Program-made: the position numbers and the translations under genes
Source: Rhodanobacter sp. A1T4
GTDB lineage: Bacteria > Pseudomonadota > Gammaproteobacteria > Xanthomonadales > Rhodanobacteraceae
Assembly: GCF_014207185.1 (NCBI RefSeq)
Contig: NZ_JACHCP010000005.1
Coordinates: 186,001 to 250,000, forward strand
DNA: 64,000 bases
Direction of reading: 5' to 3'
In this document: piece by piece, positions 39,206-47,608 of the stretch
Layout: the number at the start of each line of letters is the position of its first letter
Numbering within the stretch: position 1 is the first letter of the stretch
The notes under the pieces: generated by a model
The model's input: the letters and a program-made list of their open reading frames with translations, nothing else
The model's database searches: none
Told to the model about the DNA's origin: nothing

Positions 39206-39997
39206 ATGAAAAAACTTGTACTGTTTAGTTTCCTCTTGCTCGGAACCACCACGCTGGCGCATGCCGACGCGCAAGTGTTACCGGCATATGTGTCTGCAGC
39301 GATTGCCGATCATGCACGGCCGGCGGCCGATACGAAGCGGGACCCTGATCGCAAACCAGCCGAACTGGTCGCTTTTGCCGGCATCAAGCCCGGCAACAAG
39401 GTGGTTGATCTGCTCCCGGGGGGAGGCTACTTCACGCGTATCTTCAGCAAAATCGTCGGACCGCAAGGGCATGTCTACGCTGTCGTTCCAGAGAGCGTGG
39501 CCAACGGAGTTCCGAAAAAGCTCGACGATATCAAGGCATTGATTGCCGACCCCGCATACAGCAATACCACTCTGCTGATTCGCCCCTATGATCGCATCGG
39601 CGCGGATGAACCGCTCGATGTCATCTGGACTTCGCAGAATTACCACGATGTCTATGGAGCCGTCAGCGTCTTTGCGGTTGCCGGCAAGAGCGGTGCCGAA
39701 GAGACAGCCACGATGGATGTCGCGGCATTCAAGGCGTTAAAGCCCGGCGGGATTTACATAGTCATCGATCACGTCGCCAAGGCAGGTTCAAACGAGCACG
39801 ACAGCAAGACTCTGCACCGGATCGACCCCGCCATCGTCATCGCACAAGCGCAGGCAGCAGGTTTTGTACTGGAGGCCCGCAGTGACCTGCTAAGCAATCC
39901 GCAGGACAATCACGAGAAGATTGTCTTCGCGCCGGAAATTCGAGGTCACACGGACCAGTTCGTGCTGAAATTCCGCAAGCCAAAGCCAATGAACTGA
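39206..39997 (+). CDS. Exported class I methyltransferase-like protein
   Basis: A 263-residue protein with a clear Sec signal peptide (MKKLVLFSFLLLGTTTLAHA). The mature part is a Rossmann-like SAM methyltransferase domain with motif I VVDLLPGGGYFTRIFSKIVG, then HVYAVVPES, PLDVIWTSQNYHDVY (motif IV region) and LKPGGIYIVIDH. It belongs to a group of predicted methyltransferases (COG4798-like) that carry signal peptides. That is puzzling, because SAM is not expected in the periplasm. Motif I reads LLPGGGY instead of the usual E/DxGxGxG. Whether it binds SAM, another nucleotide, or nothing is open. Confidence 0.75.
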   Translation: MKKLVLFSFLLLGTTTLAHADAQVLPAYVSAAIADHARPAADTKRDPDRKPAELVAFAGIKPGNKVVDLLPGGGYFTRIFSKIVGPQGHVYAVVPESVANGVPKKLDDIKALIADPAYSNTTLLIRPYDRIGADEPLDVIWTSQNYHDVYGAVSVFAVAGKSGAEETATMDVAAFKALKPGGIYIVIDHVAKAGSNEHDSKTLHRIDPAIVIAQAQAAGFVLEARSDLLSNPQDNHEKIVFAPEIRGHTDQFVLKFRKPKPMN

Positions 39998-40113
39998 GCT
40001 TTATCTTTCTTGGAGCTGTAACGAGTCATTGACAGTCATTGGACGCAAGTCAGTCGGACAACTCTCATCGTCCATTTACGCATGGCATTTCAAGGAGTTC
40101 TGCTCGTCGGTGT

Positions 40114-40132
40114 CCTTGCACCATTGCGAAAT
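40114..40132. promoter_or_regulatory. Putative LysR-type operator, copy C (weaker)
   Basis: CCTT-N11-AAAT, matching copies A and B in the right half and centre (CCAT, GC and AAAT in register). It lies 141 bp before the lysR start, where LysR regulators commonly bind for autoregulation. Confidence 0.4.
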
Positions 40133-40273
40133 GATAGGTTTGTATCTCGGGGCTTTAAAAAAGCGCAGGGCCGTATACTTTGCCCAGCATGGGCGAGGCC
40201 TGGACTGCCGCCAAGTGCATCCAGGATGCGCTTGGCGACCCCTTAATCATTTCGCCTGGCAACGGACTTTCGC

Positions 40274-41128
40274 ATGAAGAAGCTCGATCTCGATGCCGTC
40301 AAGGCTTTCGTGCTGACCGCCGAACTACAAAGCTTTACACGAGCCGCGGCGGCGCTTGATAGCACCCAATCGGCCGTCAGTATCAAGCTGAGGCGATTGG
40401 AAGAACACTTGGGTCGACGCCTGCTTGAGCGCACGCCGCGGCAAGTTCGCCTCTCTGCTGAGGGCGCTGCCTTTCTCAATGCAGCGCGCGAACTGGTTGG
40501 CGCACATGATCGAGCCGTCGCTTCATTTGATGTGGAGCAGCGCCGCCTTGTGATCGGGATCAGCCACCAGCTCGTGGGTAGCGAGTTACCGGCTCTGCTA
40601 CGACGCATGAATGAGCATGATCCGAACCTGGTGATTGAGTTACGCGTGGCCGGCTCACGCGAAATCAGTCAAGCCTACGAAGCGGGGGCACTGGACGCCG
40701 CGCTGGTGCTTCAAGCAAGCGAACAGCGACGCAATGGTGATGTGCTATTCACAGAATCATTCGCATGGATTGCAGCCGTGAACTGGCAGCCTCGGGTTGG
40801 CGAGCCACTGCCGTTGTCCACGCAAGGCGAGTCATGCAGTATTCGGGCAGGAGCGGTACAAGCGCTCGATCAAGCCGGCATTGCCTGGTCGGAAGTCTTC
40901 ATCGGCAAAGGTGCTTCCGTGGTCGGTGCAGCGGCCGCGGCCGGACTTGCTATTGCCGTACTAGCGCGACGGGCAGCACCTGCAGGCACCACCGATATCG
41001 GCCCCCTGTTGTCACTGCCCGCATTACCCACCCAGGAAGCGGTGCTGTATACCGCTCTCAATGATCGTCGCTCACGCAACGCTTTGCATATTCTGGGTAT
41101 AGCCTTCAAGAGCCTGGCTCAGGCCTGA
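40274..41128 (+). CDS. LysR-family transcriptional regulator
   Basis: A 284-residue LysR regulator. The N-terminal winged helix-turn-helix (1-62) reads LDAVKAFVLTAELQSFTRAAAALDSTQSAVSIKLRRLEEHLGRRLLERTPR. The linker helix runs to about 90, and a periplasmic-binding-like effector domain fills 95-284 (VIGISHQLVGSELPALLRRM). It is slightly short but complete. The genes around it on the same strand encode lipocalin-like and methyltransferase-like exported proteins. T-N11-A dyads precede this gene and both lipocalin-like genes, which makes it the natural candidate to control them. The effector is unknown. Confidence 0.9.
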   Translation: MKKLDLDAVKAFVLTAELQSFTRAAAALDSTQSAVSIKLRRLEEHLGRRLLERTPRQVRLSAEGAAFLNAARELVGAHDRAVASFDVEQRRLVIGISHQLVGSELPALLRRMNEHDPNLVIELRVAGSREISQAYEAGALDAALVLQASEQRRNGDVLFTESFAWIAAVNWQPRVGEPLPLSTQGESCSIRAGAVQALDQAGIAWSEVFIGKGASVVGAAAAAGLAIAVLARRAAPAGTTDIGPLLSLPALPTQEAVLYTALNDRRSRNALHILGIAFKSLAQA

Positions 41129-41547
41129 CGACGCGGCCGAAACGAACTATCGATCGAGGTCAACATTGTTCCCTGACAGGGAGCTGCGATTTCTCGCACG
41201 CTTCGCTCGTCGAAACTCAATGAGTCTCGTGAATAGACGCAGTGAAGCATTCGCTTTTACCAGAGGCATAGGTCCCTCCCACCATGGGAGCACGTGTTGC
41301 GTCTCTGTTTTGCCCGATTTGTGATTTGGACGCCTCATGCGCGATAACCTCCCCCGCTGCAGATGAGCAAAGGGTAGTTTGCAACCGTGCGCCGAAACAT
41401 CCTTGTCCACGTATTTCAGCCATCGCAAAATGACATGAGCCGCCTCGGCGGTATTGAAGATGCGCATCTCAGAAATATCGGATTGCATCTGTCGAGACTT
41501 ACCCGCGTTCTCTACGATGTTTTGCACTATGTAACGGAGCACGCCGA
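41129..41547. other. Intergenic region before the second lipocalin-like gene
   Basis: This 419-bp region holds a TCCCTGACAGGGA palindrome (41170-41182) just after lysR, which could be a short terminator stem or an operator. It also holds the LysR-type dyad described separately at 41413-41431. No gene is apparent. Confidence 0.4.
41413..41431. promoter_or_regulatory. Putative LysR-type operator, copy B
   Basis: ATTTCAGCCATCGCAAAAT, an ATTT-N11-AAAT dyad 116 bp before the lipocalin-like gene at 41548. The surrounding 26 bp (41412-41437) match the reverse complement of copy A at 24 positions. Confidence 0.55.
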
Positions 41548-42120
41548 ATGCGTTTCTTGTCAGGACTTTTGTTATCGACTTTGTTCGCCAGCTTTATCGC
41601 TACCGCGGCGGATAGCGGCAACACGACACCATCACTTGCAGGCACCTGGACCCTGAAGGCGGCATACGACCTGCACAAGGACGGCAACAAGACCTTTGGC
41701 TTCGGATCGCAACCCAAGGGCATTTTGGTGATCGATACGGGCGGCAGCTATTCCCTGCAAGTCTTCCGTAGCAATGAGGCGACCTTCGCTACCGACGAGA
41801 AGGGAGTGCGCAAGGAATTCAAGCCTTCCGAGCTTGCCAGCACGCACTATGGCCACGTCAGCCTCGATCCTGCAGCGCACACCATTACCTTTCGCATCGA
41901 TCTGTCCTACATCCAGCGCTGGAACGGAACCGTGCAAGTCCGGCCTTACATCTTGTCCGGCGACGAACTGAGTTATCAGGTGCCAGCCCAGCCTGGCAGC
42001 GACAGCGTCGCCGTGTCCGTATGGCAACGCGTTGAAAATCAGCCGATGCCACAGTCACAAGCCTCGTGGAAACAAGAGCCATTGCAGCGTCGGCTTGTAA
42101 CGGACGCTGAGAAGCCTTGA
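41548..42120 (+). CDS. Second exported lipocalin-like domain protein
   Basis: A 190-residue protein with a signal peptide (MRFLSGLLLSTLFASFIATA). The lipocalin-like domain (about 29-165) includes LAGTWTLKAAYDLHKDGNKTFGFGSQ, PKGILVIDTGGSYSLQV, HYGHVSLD and YILSGDELSYQVP. It mirrors the protein at 38575-39162 in the same order of strands (GTWTL, G-L-I-D-G-Y-QV, YIL-G-L-Y-V). A hydrophilic tail of about 25 residues follows. It ends 13 bp before the DUF885 peptidase gene, so the two probably form an operon. Confidence 0.75.
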   Translation: MRFLSGLLLSTLFASFIATAADSGNTTPSLAGTWTLKAAYDLHKDGNKTFGFGSQPKGILVIDTGGSYSLQVFRSNEATFATDEKGVRKEFKPSELASTHYGHVSLDPAAHTITFRIDLSYIQRWNGTVQVRPYILSGDELSYQVPAQPGSDSVAVSVWQRVENQPMPQSQASWKQEPLQRRLVTDAEKP

Positions 42121-42133
42121 TTTGGAGAATACG

Positions 42134-43945
42134 ATGAAGGTCGAACGATGGTCGGTATTCGCTGTCCTTTTATGCTGCATGGTTTGCATCGTGCCGCTAC
42201 AGGCCGCAGATGCAGACGTATCGCAGCGGGTGAAGGAACTCGATGCGCTGCTGGCTGAACAGTGGCAGCACCAGCTGGAAGCAAATCCGGAATCCGCCAC
42301 CGTCCTTGGCGATCTGCGTTACAACGACCGCTGGAGTGATGCCTCGCTGGCACACGTGCAAAGCGAGCGCAAAGTTACGGTCGATTTCCTCAAGCGCTTC
42401 GAGGCGATCGATACCGCCGGTTTCCCGGAAGAAGAGAAACTCAATCAGCAATTGATGGTGCGACAACTGAAGGAAAATCTGCGTGGTGTTGATCTGAAAT
42501 TGTACGAAATGCCGCTGGATTACCATCACGGCGTGCAGCTGCAATTGCCCGGCTTGATCAGCTCGATTCCGTTCGACAACACCAGGGAATACGAAGATTA
42601 CCTGGCTCGCCTTAAGGCGATTCCGAGCGTGCTGGAGCAGACCACGGAAGTTGCGCGGCAGGGTATGCGCGACGGCTTGATGCCGCCGCAGTTTCTGCTG
42701 GAAAAAGTGGCCGTGCAGATCGACGGCATCGCCAAGCCAGCCGGTGCCGACAGCGCCTTCGCCAGTCCACTGCAGCATTTTCCAGATAGCCTGTCGGCGG
42801 TCGATCGAAAGCGTCTGCGTGTGGCGATCATCGCGGCGATCGACAACGATGTGCGGCCGGCCTATCGCAAACTGGGTGAATTCGTAACGAAGGATTATGC
42901 GCCGCATGGGCGCAGCCAGCCGGGTATATGGCAGCTGCCAAGAGGCGATGAGATTTATCGCTTCGACGTCGAGCAGATGACCACCACCAGGCAAACCCCC
43001 GAGCAGATTTATGCACTCGGATTGTCCGAGGTGAAGCGCATCGAGTCGGAGATGACGGTCATAGCAAAGGCGCAGGGTTACCGCGACCTGGCCAGCTTTC
43101 GCACAGCACTGAAGAGCGATCCGAAAGTACATGCCAAATCGCGCCAGGACATTCTCGATCGCTATCGTGGCTTCATTGCGCAGATGCAGCCGCAGTTGCC
43201 CAAACTATTCAGCTTGCTGCCCCGGACTCAGCTCCAGGTGGTGCCGGTCGAGGCCTGGCGCGAAAAAGGGTTCCAGATCGCTTCGTATCAACAGGGCACG
43301 CCGGATGGTTCGCGGCCGGGCCAGCTCATCGTCAACACCGGCGACTTCGCCAACCGCACCACGGTGGATATGGAATCGGTGGCGTATCACGAAGGCATCC
43401 CCGGTCATCACCTGCAGCTTTCGATCGCGCAGACGCTGCCCGGATTGCCGCCGTTTCGTCAGCAGGCGGATTACACCGCCTACATCGAAGGCTGGGCGCT
43501 GTATGCCGAACGCCTCGGCAAGGACATCGGCTTCTACAAGGATCCACTGTCCGACTATGGCCGTCTAACCGGTGAGCTGTGGCGCGCCGATCGCTTGGTG
43601 CTGGATACCGGCGTGCACTATAAGCACTGGACGCGCCAGCAGATGGTAGATTTCTTCCGCGCCCATTCCAGCGTGGATGAATCGGATATCCAGTCCGAGA
43701 CCGACCGCTACATCACCTGGCCGGGCCAGGCGCTGGCCTACAAGGTCGGTCAGCTGAAGATGCTCGAACTACGCGAGCGGGCGAAAAAGGCACTCGGCGA
43801 CCGCTTTGATATCCGAGCTTTCCACGATCAGATCCTGAGTGGCGGCGCACTGCCACTGGATGTGCTCGAGACACGTATCGATGCGTGGATTGCTGCAGTG
43901 AGGAGTGGCGCCGTTCCGATTGGTCCGGTGATGGCGTCGCCATAG
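42134..43945 (+). CDS. Exported DUF885 family metallopeptidase-like protein
   Basis: A 603-residue DUF885 protein. The start at 42134 has GGAG six bases upstream and a signal peptide (about 1-26, ending LQAADA). The mature protein is mostly helical. The zinc-binding motif of the family, HEGIPGHH, is at residues 419-426, and a downstream Glu-rich helix (ADYTAYIEGWALYAERLG) supplies the likely third ligand. DUF885 proteins are predicted zinc peptidases resembling M32/M2-like gluzincins, but few have been tested. It lies directly behind a lipocalin-like gene and adds to the many exported hydrolases of this stretch. Confidence 0.85.
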   Translation: MKVERWSVFAVLLCCMVCIVPLQAADADVSQRVKELDALLAEQWQHQLEANPESATVLGDLRYNDRWSDASLAHVQSERKVTVDFLKRFEAIDTAGFPEEEKLNQQLMVRQLKENLRGVDLKLYEMPLDYHHGVQLQLPGLISSIPFDNTREYEDYLARLKAIPSVLEQTTEVARQGMRDGLMPPQFLLEKVAVQIDGIAKPAGADSAFASPLQHFPDSLSAVDRKRLRVAIIAAIDNDVRPAYRKLGEFVTKDYAPHGRSQPGIWQLPRGDEIYRFDVEQMTTTRQTPEQIYALGLSEVKRIESEMTVIAKAQGYRDLASFRTALKSDPKVHAKSRQDILDRYRGFIAQMQPQLPKLFSLLPRTQLQVVPVEAWREKGFQIASYQQGTPDGSRPGQLIVNTGDFANRTTVDMESVAYHEGIPGHHLQLSIAQTLPGLPPFRQQADYTAYIEGWALYAERLGKDIGFYKDPLSDYGRLTGELWRADRLVLDTGVHYKHWTRQQMVDFFRAHSSVDESDIQSETDRYITWPGQALAYKVGQLKMLELRERAKKALGDRFDIRAFHDQILSGGALPLDVLETRIDAWIAAVRSGAVPIGPVMASP

Positions 43946-44060
43946 AACGTCTGTCTGTTACTTGCCCAACTGCTTGGGTCAGCACGGTGCTGTCGTGTCC
44001 GCGCTTTTCCGAGTCACTCAGAAGTAGAGGTGACCGATGGCTGAGTCATTTTCTTTACAT

Positions 44061-45050
44061 TCAACGTCCATCGATCAGGCGATTGGCCAACTCTGGGCTA
44101 AAGACTCCGGCGTGTATTGTCGGAGCAATTCCACAGGTACCATCGGAATTGCCGGGCACCTTGATCCACGCAAGCAGCACGTCATTGGAAACGTAACCCG
44201 TCCGGGTGCCGATTTTACTCCCGGCGGGATTGCACCACTGGCTAATCGACCCATTGCCGTTTCGGCTCGTGTCGATGATGACGGATTTTCTATAGCCGAA
44301 TAATTTTTCCAATTCGACGTTCACTGCATTGGCATAAGCCAGTGATCGATCGGTGTTATAGAAATTCGATACGTTCAATGAGAATCCTTTCGCGTCGCTT
44401 ATATCCGCCGCATGCAGGCGCTGCGCCATGACGTCCGCGGCAATCCAGTGCGCATTTCCCGCATCGAGATAGATGTCTGCCGCAGGCGCGTTATGGCGAA
44501 GCTGGGATACCGCATAGTGCAGGAGGTCGAGTCGCGTATTCCGTCTCTCATCGGTCTTGAAACAACCGAGTTGGGCAAGCGAGTCGGGCTCGATCACAAC
44601 GATGGCTTTCTTTCCGCCAATGCCACGCGATAACGCATTGATCCAGTCACGATACGACGATGCGCTGGCGGCACCACCAGCCGAATCCCCTCCACAGTCA
44701 CGGTCGGGAATGTTGTAGGTCACAAGGATAGGTGTCTGATGCATTTCGTCAGCCGCATCCACGAATGCTTCGACCGCCTTGCGCGTATCGCCGCTCCAAT
44801 TGCCAAACCAGCGAGCCATGGGTACGTCGGCAATGAATTCCTTGATCCGTGTGGCCCGCGGGTCTCCGGGATGGCTAAGCGCCCATCTGGCAGGAGCTGA
44901 ATCAGGATCAACGTAAAAGTCGGTTGCAACGCAGGTTCGTTGAACACTGAAAAGAATCAGCGCAGCCAGGAGAAAAAGTTGCCAGGCACCAAATTTTGAG
45001 TGCAAATCGCGCAGGCCCGCGACCGCAGTGGTCCACTTGTTGCGATTCAT
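44061..45050 (-). CDS. GH6 family cellulase (endo-beta-1,4-glucanase)
   Basis: A 329-residue single-domain GH6 enzyme. A long N-terminal lead contains a hydrophobic signal or anchor segment (about 24-36). The catalytic domain starts near FYVDPDSAPARWAL. Hallmarks are ILVTYNIPDRDCGGDSAGG with the catalytic Asp in RDC, AIVVIEPDSL, YLDAGNAHW, FSLNVSNF, and VIIDTSRNGNG near the end. GH6 enzymes cut cellulose chains with inversion. No cellulose-binding module is attached. It is transcribed leftward, alone, and converges on the DUF885 gene. Confidence 0.9.
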   Translation of the reverse strand: MNRNKWTTAVAGLRDLHSKFGAWQLFLLAALILFSVQRTCVATDFYVDPDSAPARWALSHPGDPRATRIKEFIADVPMARWFGNWSGDTRKAVEAFVDAADEMHQTPILVTYNIPDRDCGGDSAGGAASASSYRDWINALSRGIGGKKAIVVIEPDSLAQLGCFKTDERRNTRLDLLHYAVSQLRHNAPAADIYLDAGNAHWIAADVMAQRLHAADISDAKGFSLNVSNFYNTDRSLAYANAVNVELEKLFGYRKSVIIDTSRNGNGSISQWCNPAGSKIGTRTGYVSNDVLLAWIKVPGNSDGTCGIAPTIHAGVFSPELANRLIDGR

Positions 45051-45206
45051 TTGCCTAAGTCTCGAAGAGCGGCAACGCCTGCCTGAGATGTTTGTGAGAT
45101 TTCATCGCACCATGTGCTGCTTCCAAGTGTATCTGCGCAAGAGCAGGTCGAGGCAGCCCATCGAGACTCGGCACGGGCTGCCTCGGCATCTGATGTTTCT
45201 ACTCAC

Positions 45207-47264
45207 TCAATGCGGCGGTTCGGTGGTACTGCTCAAGCCGTTTTCCATATGGCCGGCGAGGCGCCGGGACCAGTTGCTCAGTCCGGAAACGGTCGCTTTG
45301 AGGTCATACCAGTTGGCGTTGCTGCCGAGGCTCCAGGTATCACTCACGCTACCGCCGGCTTTCACCGTATAGATGCGCACGTCTTCGGTGTTGTAGCCGT
45401 TGGTGACCGTCATCGTGCAACTACTTGTGCCCGCATTCGTCATGGTCAACTGAATGCTGTTGCCGGTGGGGTTATAGGTGATCTGTGTTTCGGGCATCAC
45501 CGAAGCCGACTTGGCGCTGCCCTGCCAATGACGCAAGAAGCCATTCGGTCCATGCACTTCCAGTGCGTAGGTGCCACTGGTAAAGACGCTGCCATTCCAG
45601 TAATCGGAGACGCTGTCGGCGGCTCCCACGGTGTAGGTCCAGGGGCCCGAGTAGCTGCTGCGATTGAATGCGTAGACCTGAAATACCGCGCCAACCGTGC
45701 CGCTGTTGATGAAATTGATATCGAACTGGTTTGCCGAGGTGTTGATACTGCCTTGAGCATCCAAAATGTACGGGAGCGCGCACGCCGGATAGGTGCCCGA
45801 TTCGCCCGTCGGCATGGTCTGCGTGGTCGGCACCGTCGGGGCGGGTAGCGTGGAGCATTCCGTGCTCGACTGTGAAACATAGTTCGCGGTCGAAGGCAGA
45901 CTCGGCCAGGTTGTATTGTCGCCGCTGAAATTGAATGCCGAGGTGAGATCGCCGCAGACTGCACGGCGCCATGCGCTGATGTTGGGCTCGGTGACGCCGA
46001 AACGCTGCTCGAGAAATTGCAATACCGAGGTATGGTCGAACACCTGCGAACATACCCGGCCACCGTAAGTCCACGGTGAAATGATGATCATCGGTACGCG
46101 GAAGCCGAGACCGATCGGCGAGGAGCTAATGGTGCCACCCGACTCGTTGACCGTGGTGAGTTCGCCCGCCGTGCTGACCGTGGACAGACCGCCTTGAATG
46201 CTCGAAGGCGGGCACGGTGGCGGGATGTGATCGAAGAAGCCACCGTTCTCGTCGTAATTGAGGATGAAGACAGTGTTGGCATACACGCTGGGATTGGAGG
46301 CCAGCGCGGCGATCAGTTGCGCGCTGAGGTTTTCACCATCCGGCGGCTGGTAGCTTGGATGCTCCGATAACGTGCTCGGTGCGACGATCCACGATACCTG
46401 CGGCAAGGTGTTGTTGGTGACGTCGCTCTGGAAGGCCGTCACGATGTTCGAAACCGTAGCCATGCCCTGATCGTAGAGCGCCGATCCGGATGCGGCGTTC
46501 TTGAAGTTGGCGAACCACGCCAACGCGTTGTCGTCGAAATTGTCGGTTTCCTGATAAACCTTCCAGCTGACGCCGGCCGACTGCAGTCGCTCGGCATAAG
46601 TGGTCCAGGTCCAGCCCGAGCTGGATTCGGTGTCGTCCAGTACCGGCGTTTGACCGACCGAGAGACCGTTGCTGCCAGTGAACAAGAACAGGCGATTCGG
46701 ATTGGTGTCGGTCAGGACGGAGCAGAAGTACTGGTCGCAGATAGTGAAGCTGTCGGCCAGCGCGTAGTAGAAAGGCAGGTCGTTGCGATCATAGAACCCC
46801 ATACCCATGCCTGCCGAGCGGGCCGTGTTCCACGCGTTGAACTTGCCGCCGTTGACCATTTCCGTATCGACAGTAAAGCCCATCGACGACGCGCCGACGC
46901 AGGTCGCGCTGGTCGTCGTCGTATCCATATGGAACGGCAGCATGTAACCCGCGGCGTTGCCGGTGTACGGTTGGTGCCACACGTTATTCGCGGTCAACGT
47001 GGTGCTGGGCAGCGGCGGCGGCACGGGATCGTTCAAGCCGCGCACACCGGGTCGGCTGCCGTAGTAGTGATCGAACGAACGGTTTTCCTGCATGAAGATA
47101 ACGACGTGTTGCACGTCATTGATGGTGCCGGTCACCTTGGCTGCAGGTGTCGCCAATGCCTCACGTATGGCCGGTGGCAACATGGACATAACTGTCAGCC
47201 CACCGGCTGCCCCTGCCGTCATTTTCAGAAACCGCCGCCGCTTGATATCGTCGATATCGCTCAC
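45207..47264 (-). CDS. Tat-exported phospholipase C (PlcC/PlcN type)
   Basis: A 685-residue bacterial phospholipase C. The GTG start at 47264 follows GGAGAGC and opens a twin-arginine signal (DIKRRRFLKMTAGAAGG). The phosphoesterase domain (PF04185) spans about 45-490: VVIFMQENRSFDHYYGSRPGVRG, FTICDQYFCSVLTDTNPNRL, YDENGGFFDHIPPP and VPMIIISPW. Two copies of the C-terminal DUF756 domain follow (about 525-600 and 605-680). Such enzymes hydrolyse phosphatidylcholine or related lipids to a phospho-headgroup and diacylglycerol. The gene is downstream of an S15-type hydrolase gene on the same strand. Confidence 0.92.
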   Translation of the reverse strand: MSDIDDIKRRRFLKMTAGAAGGLTVMSMLPPAIREALATPAAKVTGTINDVQHVVIFMQENRSFDHYYGSRPGVRGLNDPVPPPLPSTTLTANNVWHQPYTGNAAGYMLPFHMDTTTTSATCVGASSMGFTVDTEMVNGGKFNAWNTARSAGMGMGFYDRNDLPFYYALADSFTICDQYFCSVLTDTNPNRLFLFTGSNGLSVGQTPVLDDTESSSGWTWTTYAERLQSAGVSWKVYQETDNFDDNALAWFANFKNAASGSALYDQGMATVSNIVTAFQSDVTNNTLPQVSWIVAPSTLSEHPSYQPPDGENLSAQLIAALASNPSVYANTVFILNYDENGGFFDHIPPPCPPSSIQGGLSTVSTAGELTTVNESGGTISSSPIGLGFRVPMIIISPWTYGGRVCSQVFDHTSVLQFLEQRFGVTEPNISAWRRAVCGDLTSAFNFSGDNTTWPSLPSTANYVSQSSTECSTLPAPTVPTTQTMPTGESGTYPACALPYILDAQGSINTSANQFDINFINSGTVGAVFQVYAFNRSSYSGPWTYTVGAADSVSDYWNGSVFTSGTYALEVHGPNGFLRHWQGSAKSASVMPETQITYNPTGNSIQLTMTNAGTSSCTMTVTNGYNTEDVRIYTVKAGGSVSDTWSLGSNANWYDLKATVSGLSNWSRRLAGHMENGLSSTTEPPH

Positions 47265-47608
47265 ATCAGCTCTCCAGGTTGGGTTAACCGCCGCCGCACT
47301 CCAGCTTACGGGTAGCACAACGCAAAGACGTTTCAGGCGATTGCCAATGGCGTCACAAGCTGCGGACAAGAAACAGACCCCTCCGCCTGGTTGTCTAGTG
47401 CCGATGCGTCTTCTCCGGTTGAGAAGAGGCTTGTATAAGGCAGTGGGCACTCGTCAGAGCGAGTGCTATGCGTGAGATTGTTCTGCAAACAAATTTCGGA
47501 CTGTAGCGATCCGCAGCTTCGCTATCAGTCTTTGAAATGATCCCTAGCGGCAGAGCAAGAAGCTGCCCTGCCGCGTGTTGCCAAGGAGCCGGCTGAATGG
47601 GCTCTACT
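47265..47608. other. Intergenic region with two adjacent hairpins
   Basis: This 344-bp stretch lies between the S15-type gene and the phospholipase gene. It contains two small perfect hairpins, CTTCTC/GAGAAG (47410-47426) and GCACTCG/CGAGTGC (47447-47466), about 20 bp apart. They may mark termination of the upstream transcript. No gene is seen. Confidence 0.4.

Noticed and set aside
44034..44052. GATGGCTGAGTCATTTT as a fourth LysR dyad copy
   Set aside because: The blocks are in the opposite order to copies A and B and do not form ATTT-N11-AAAT.
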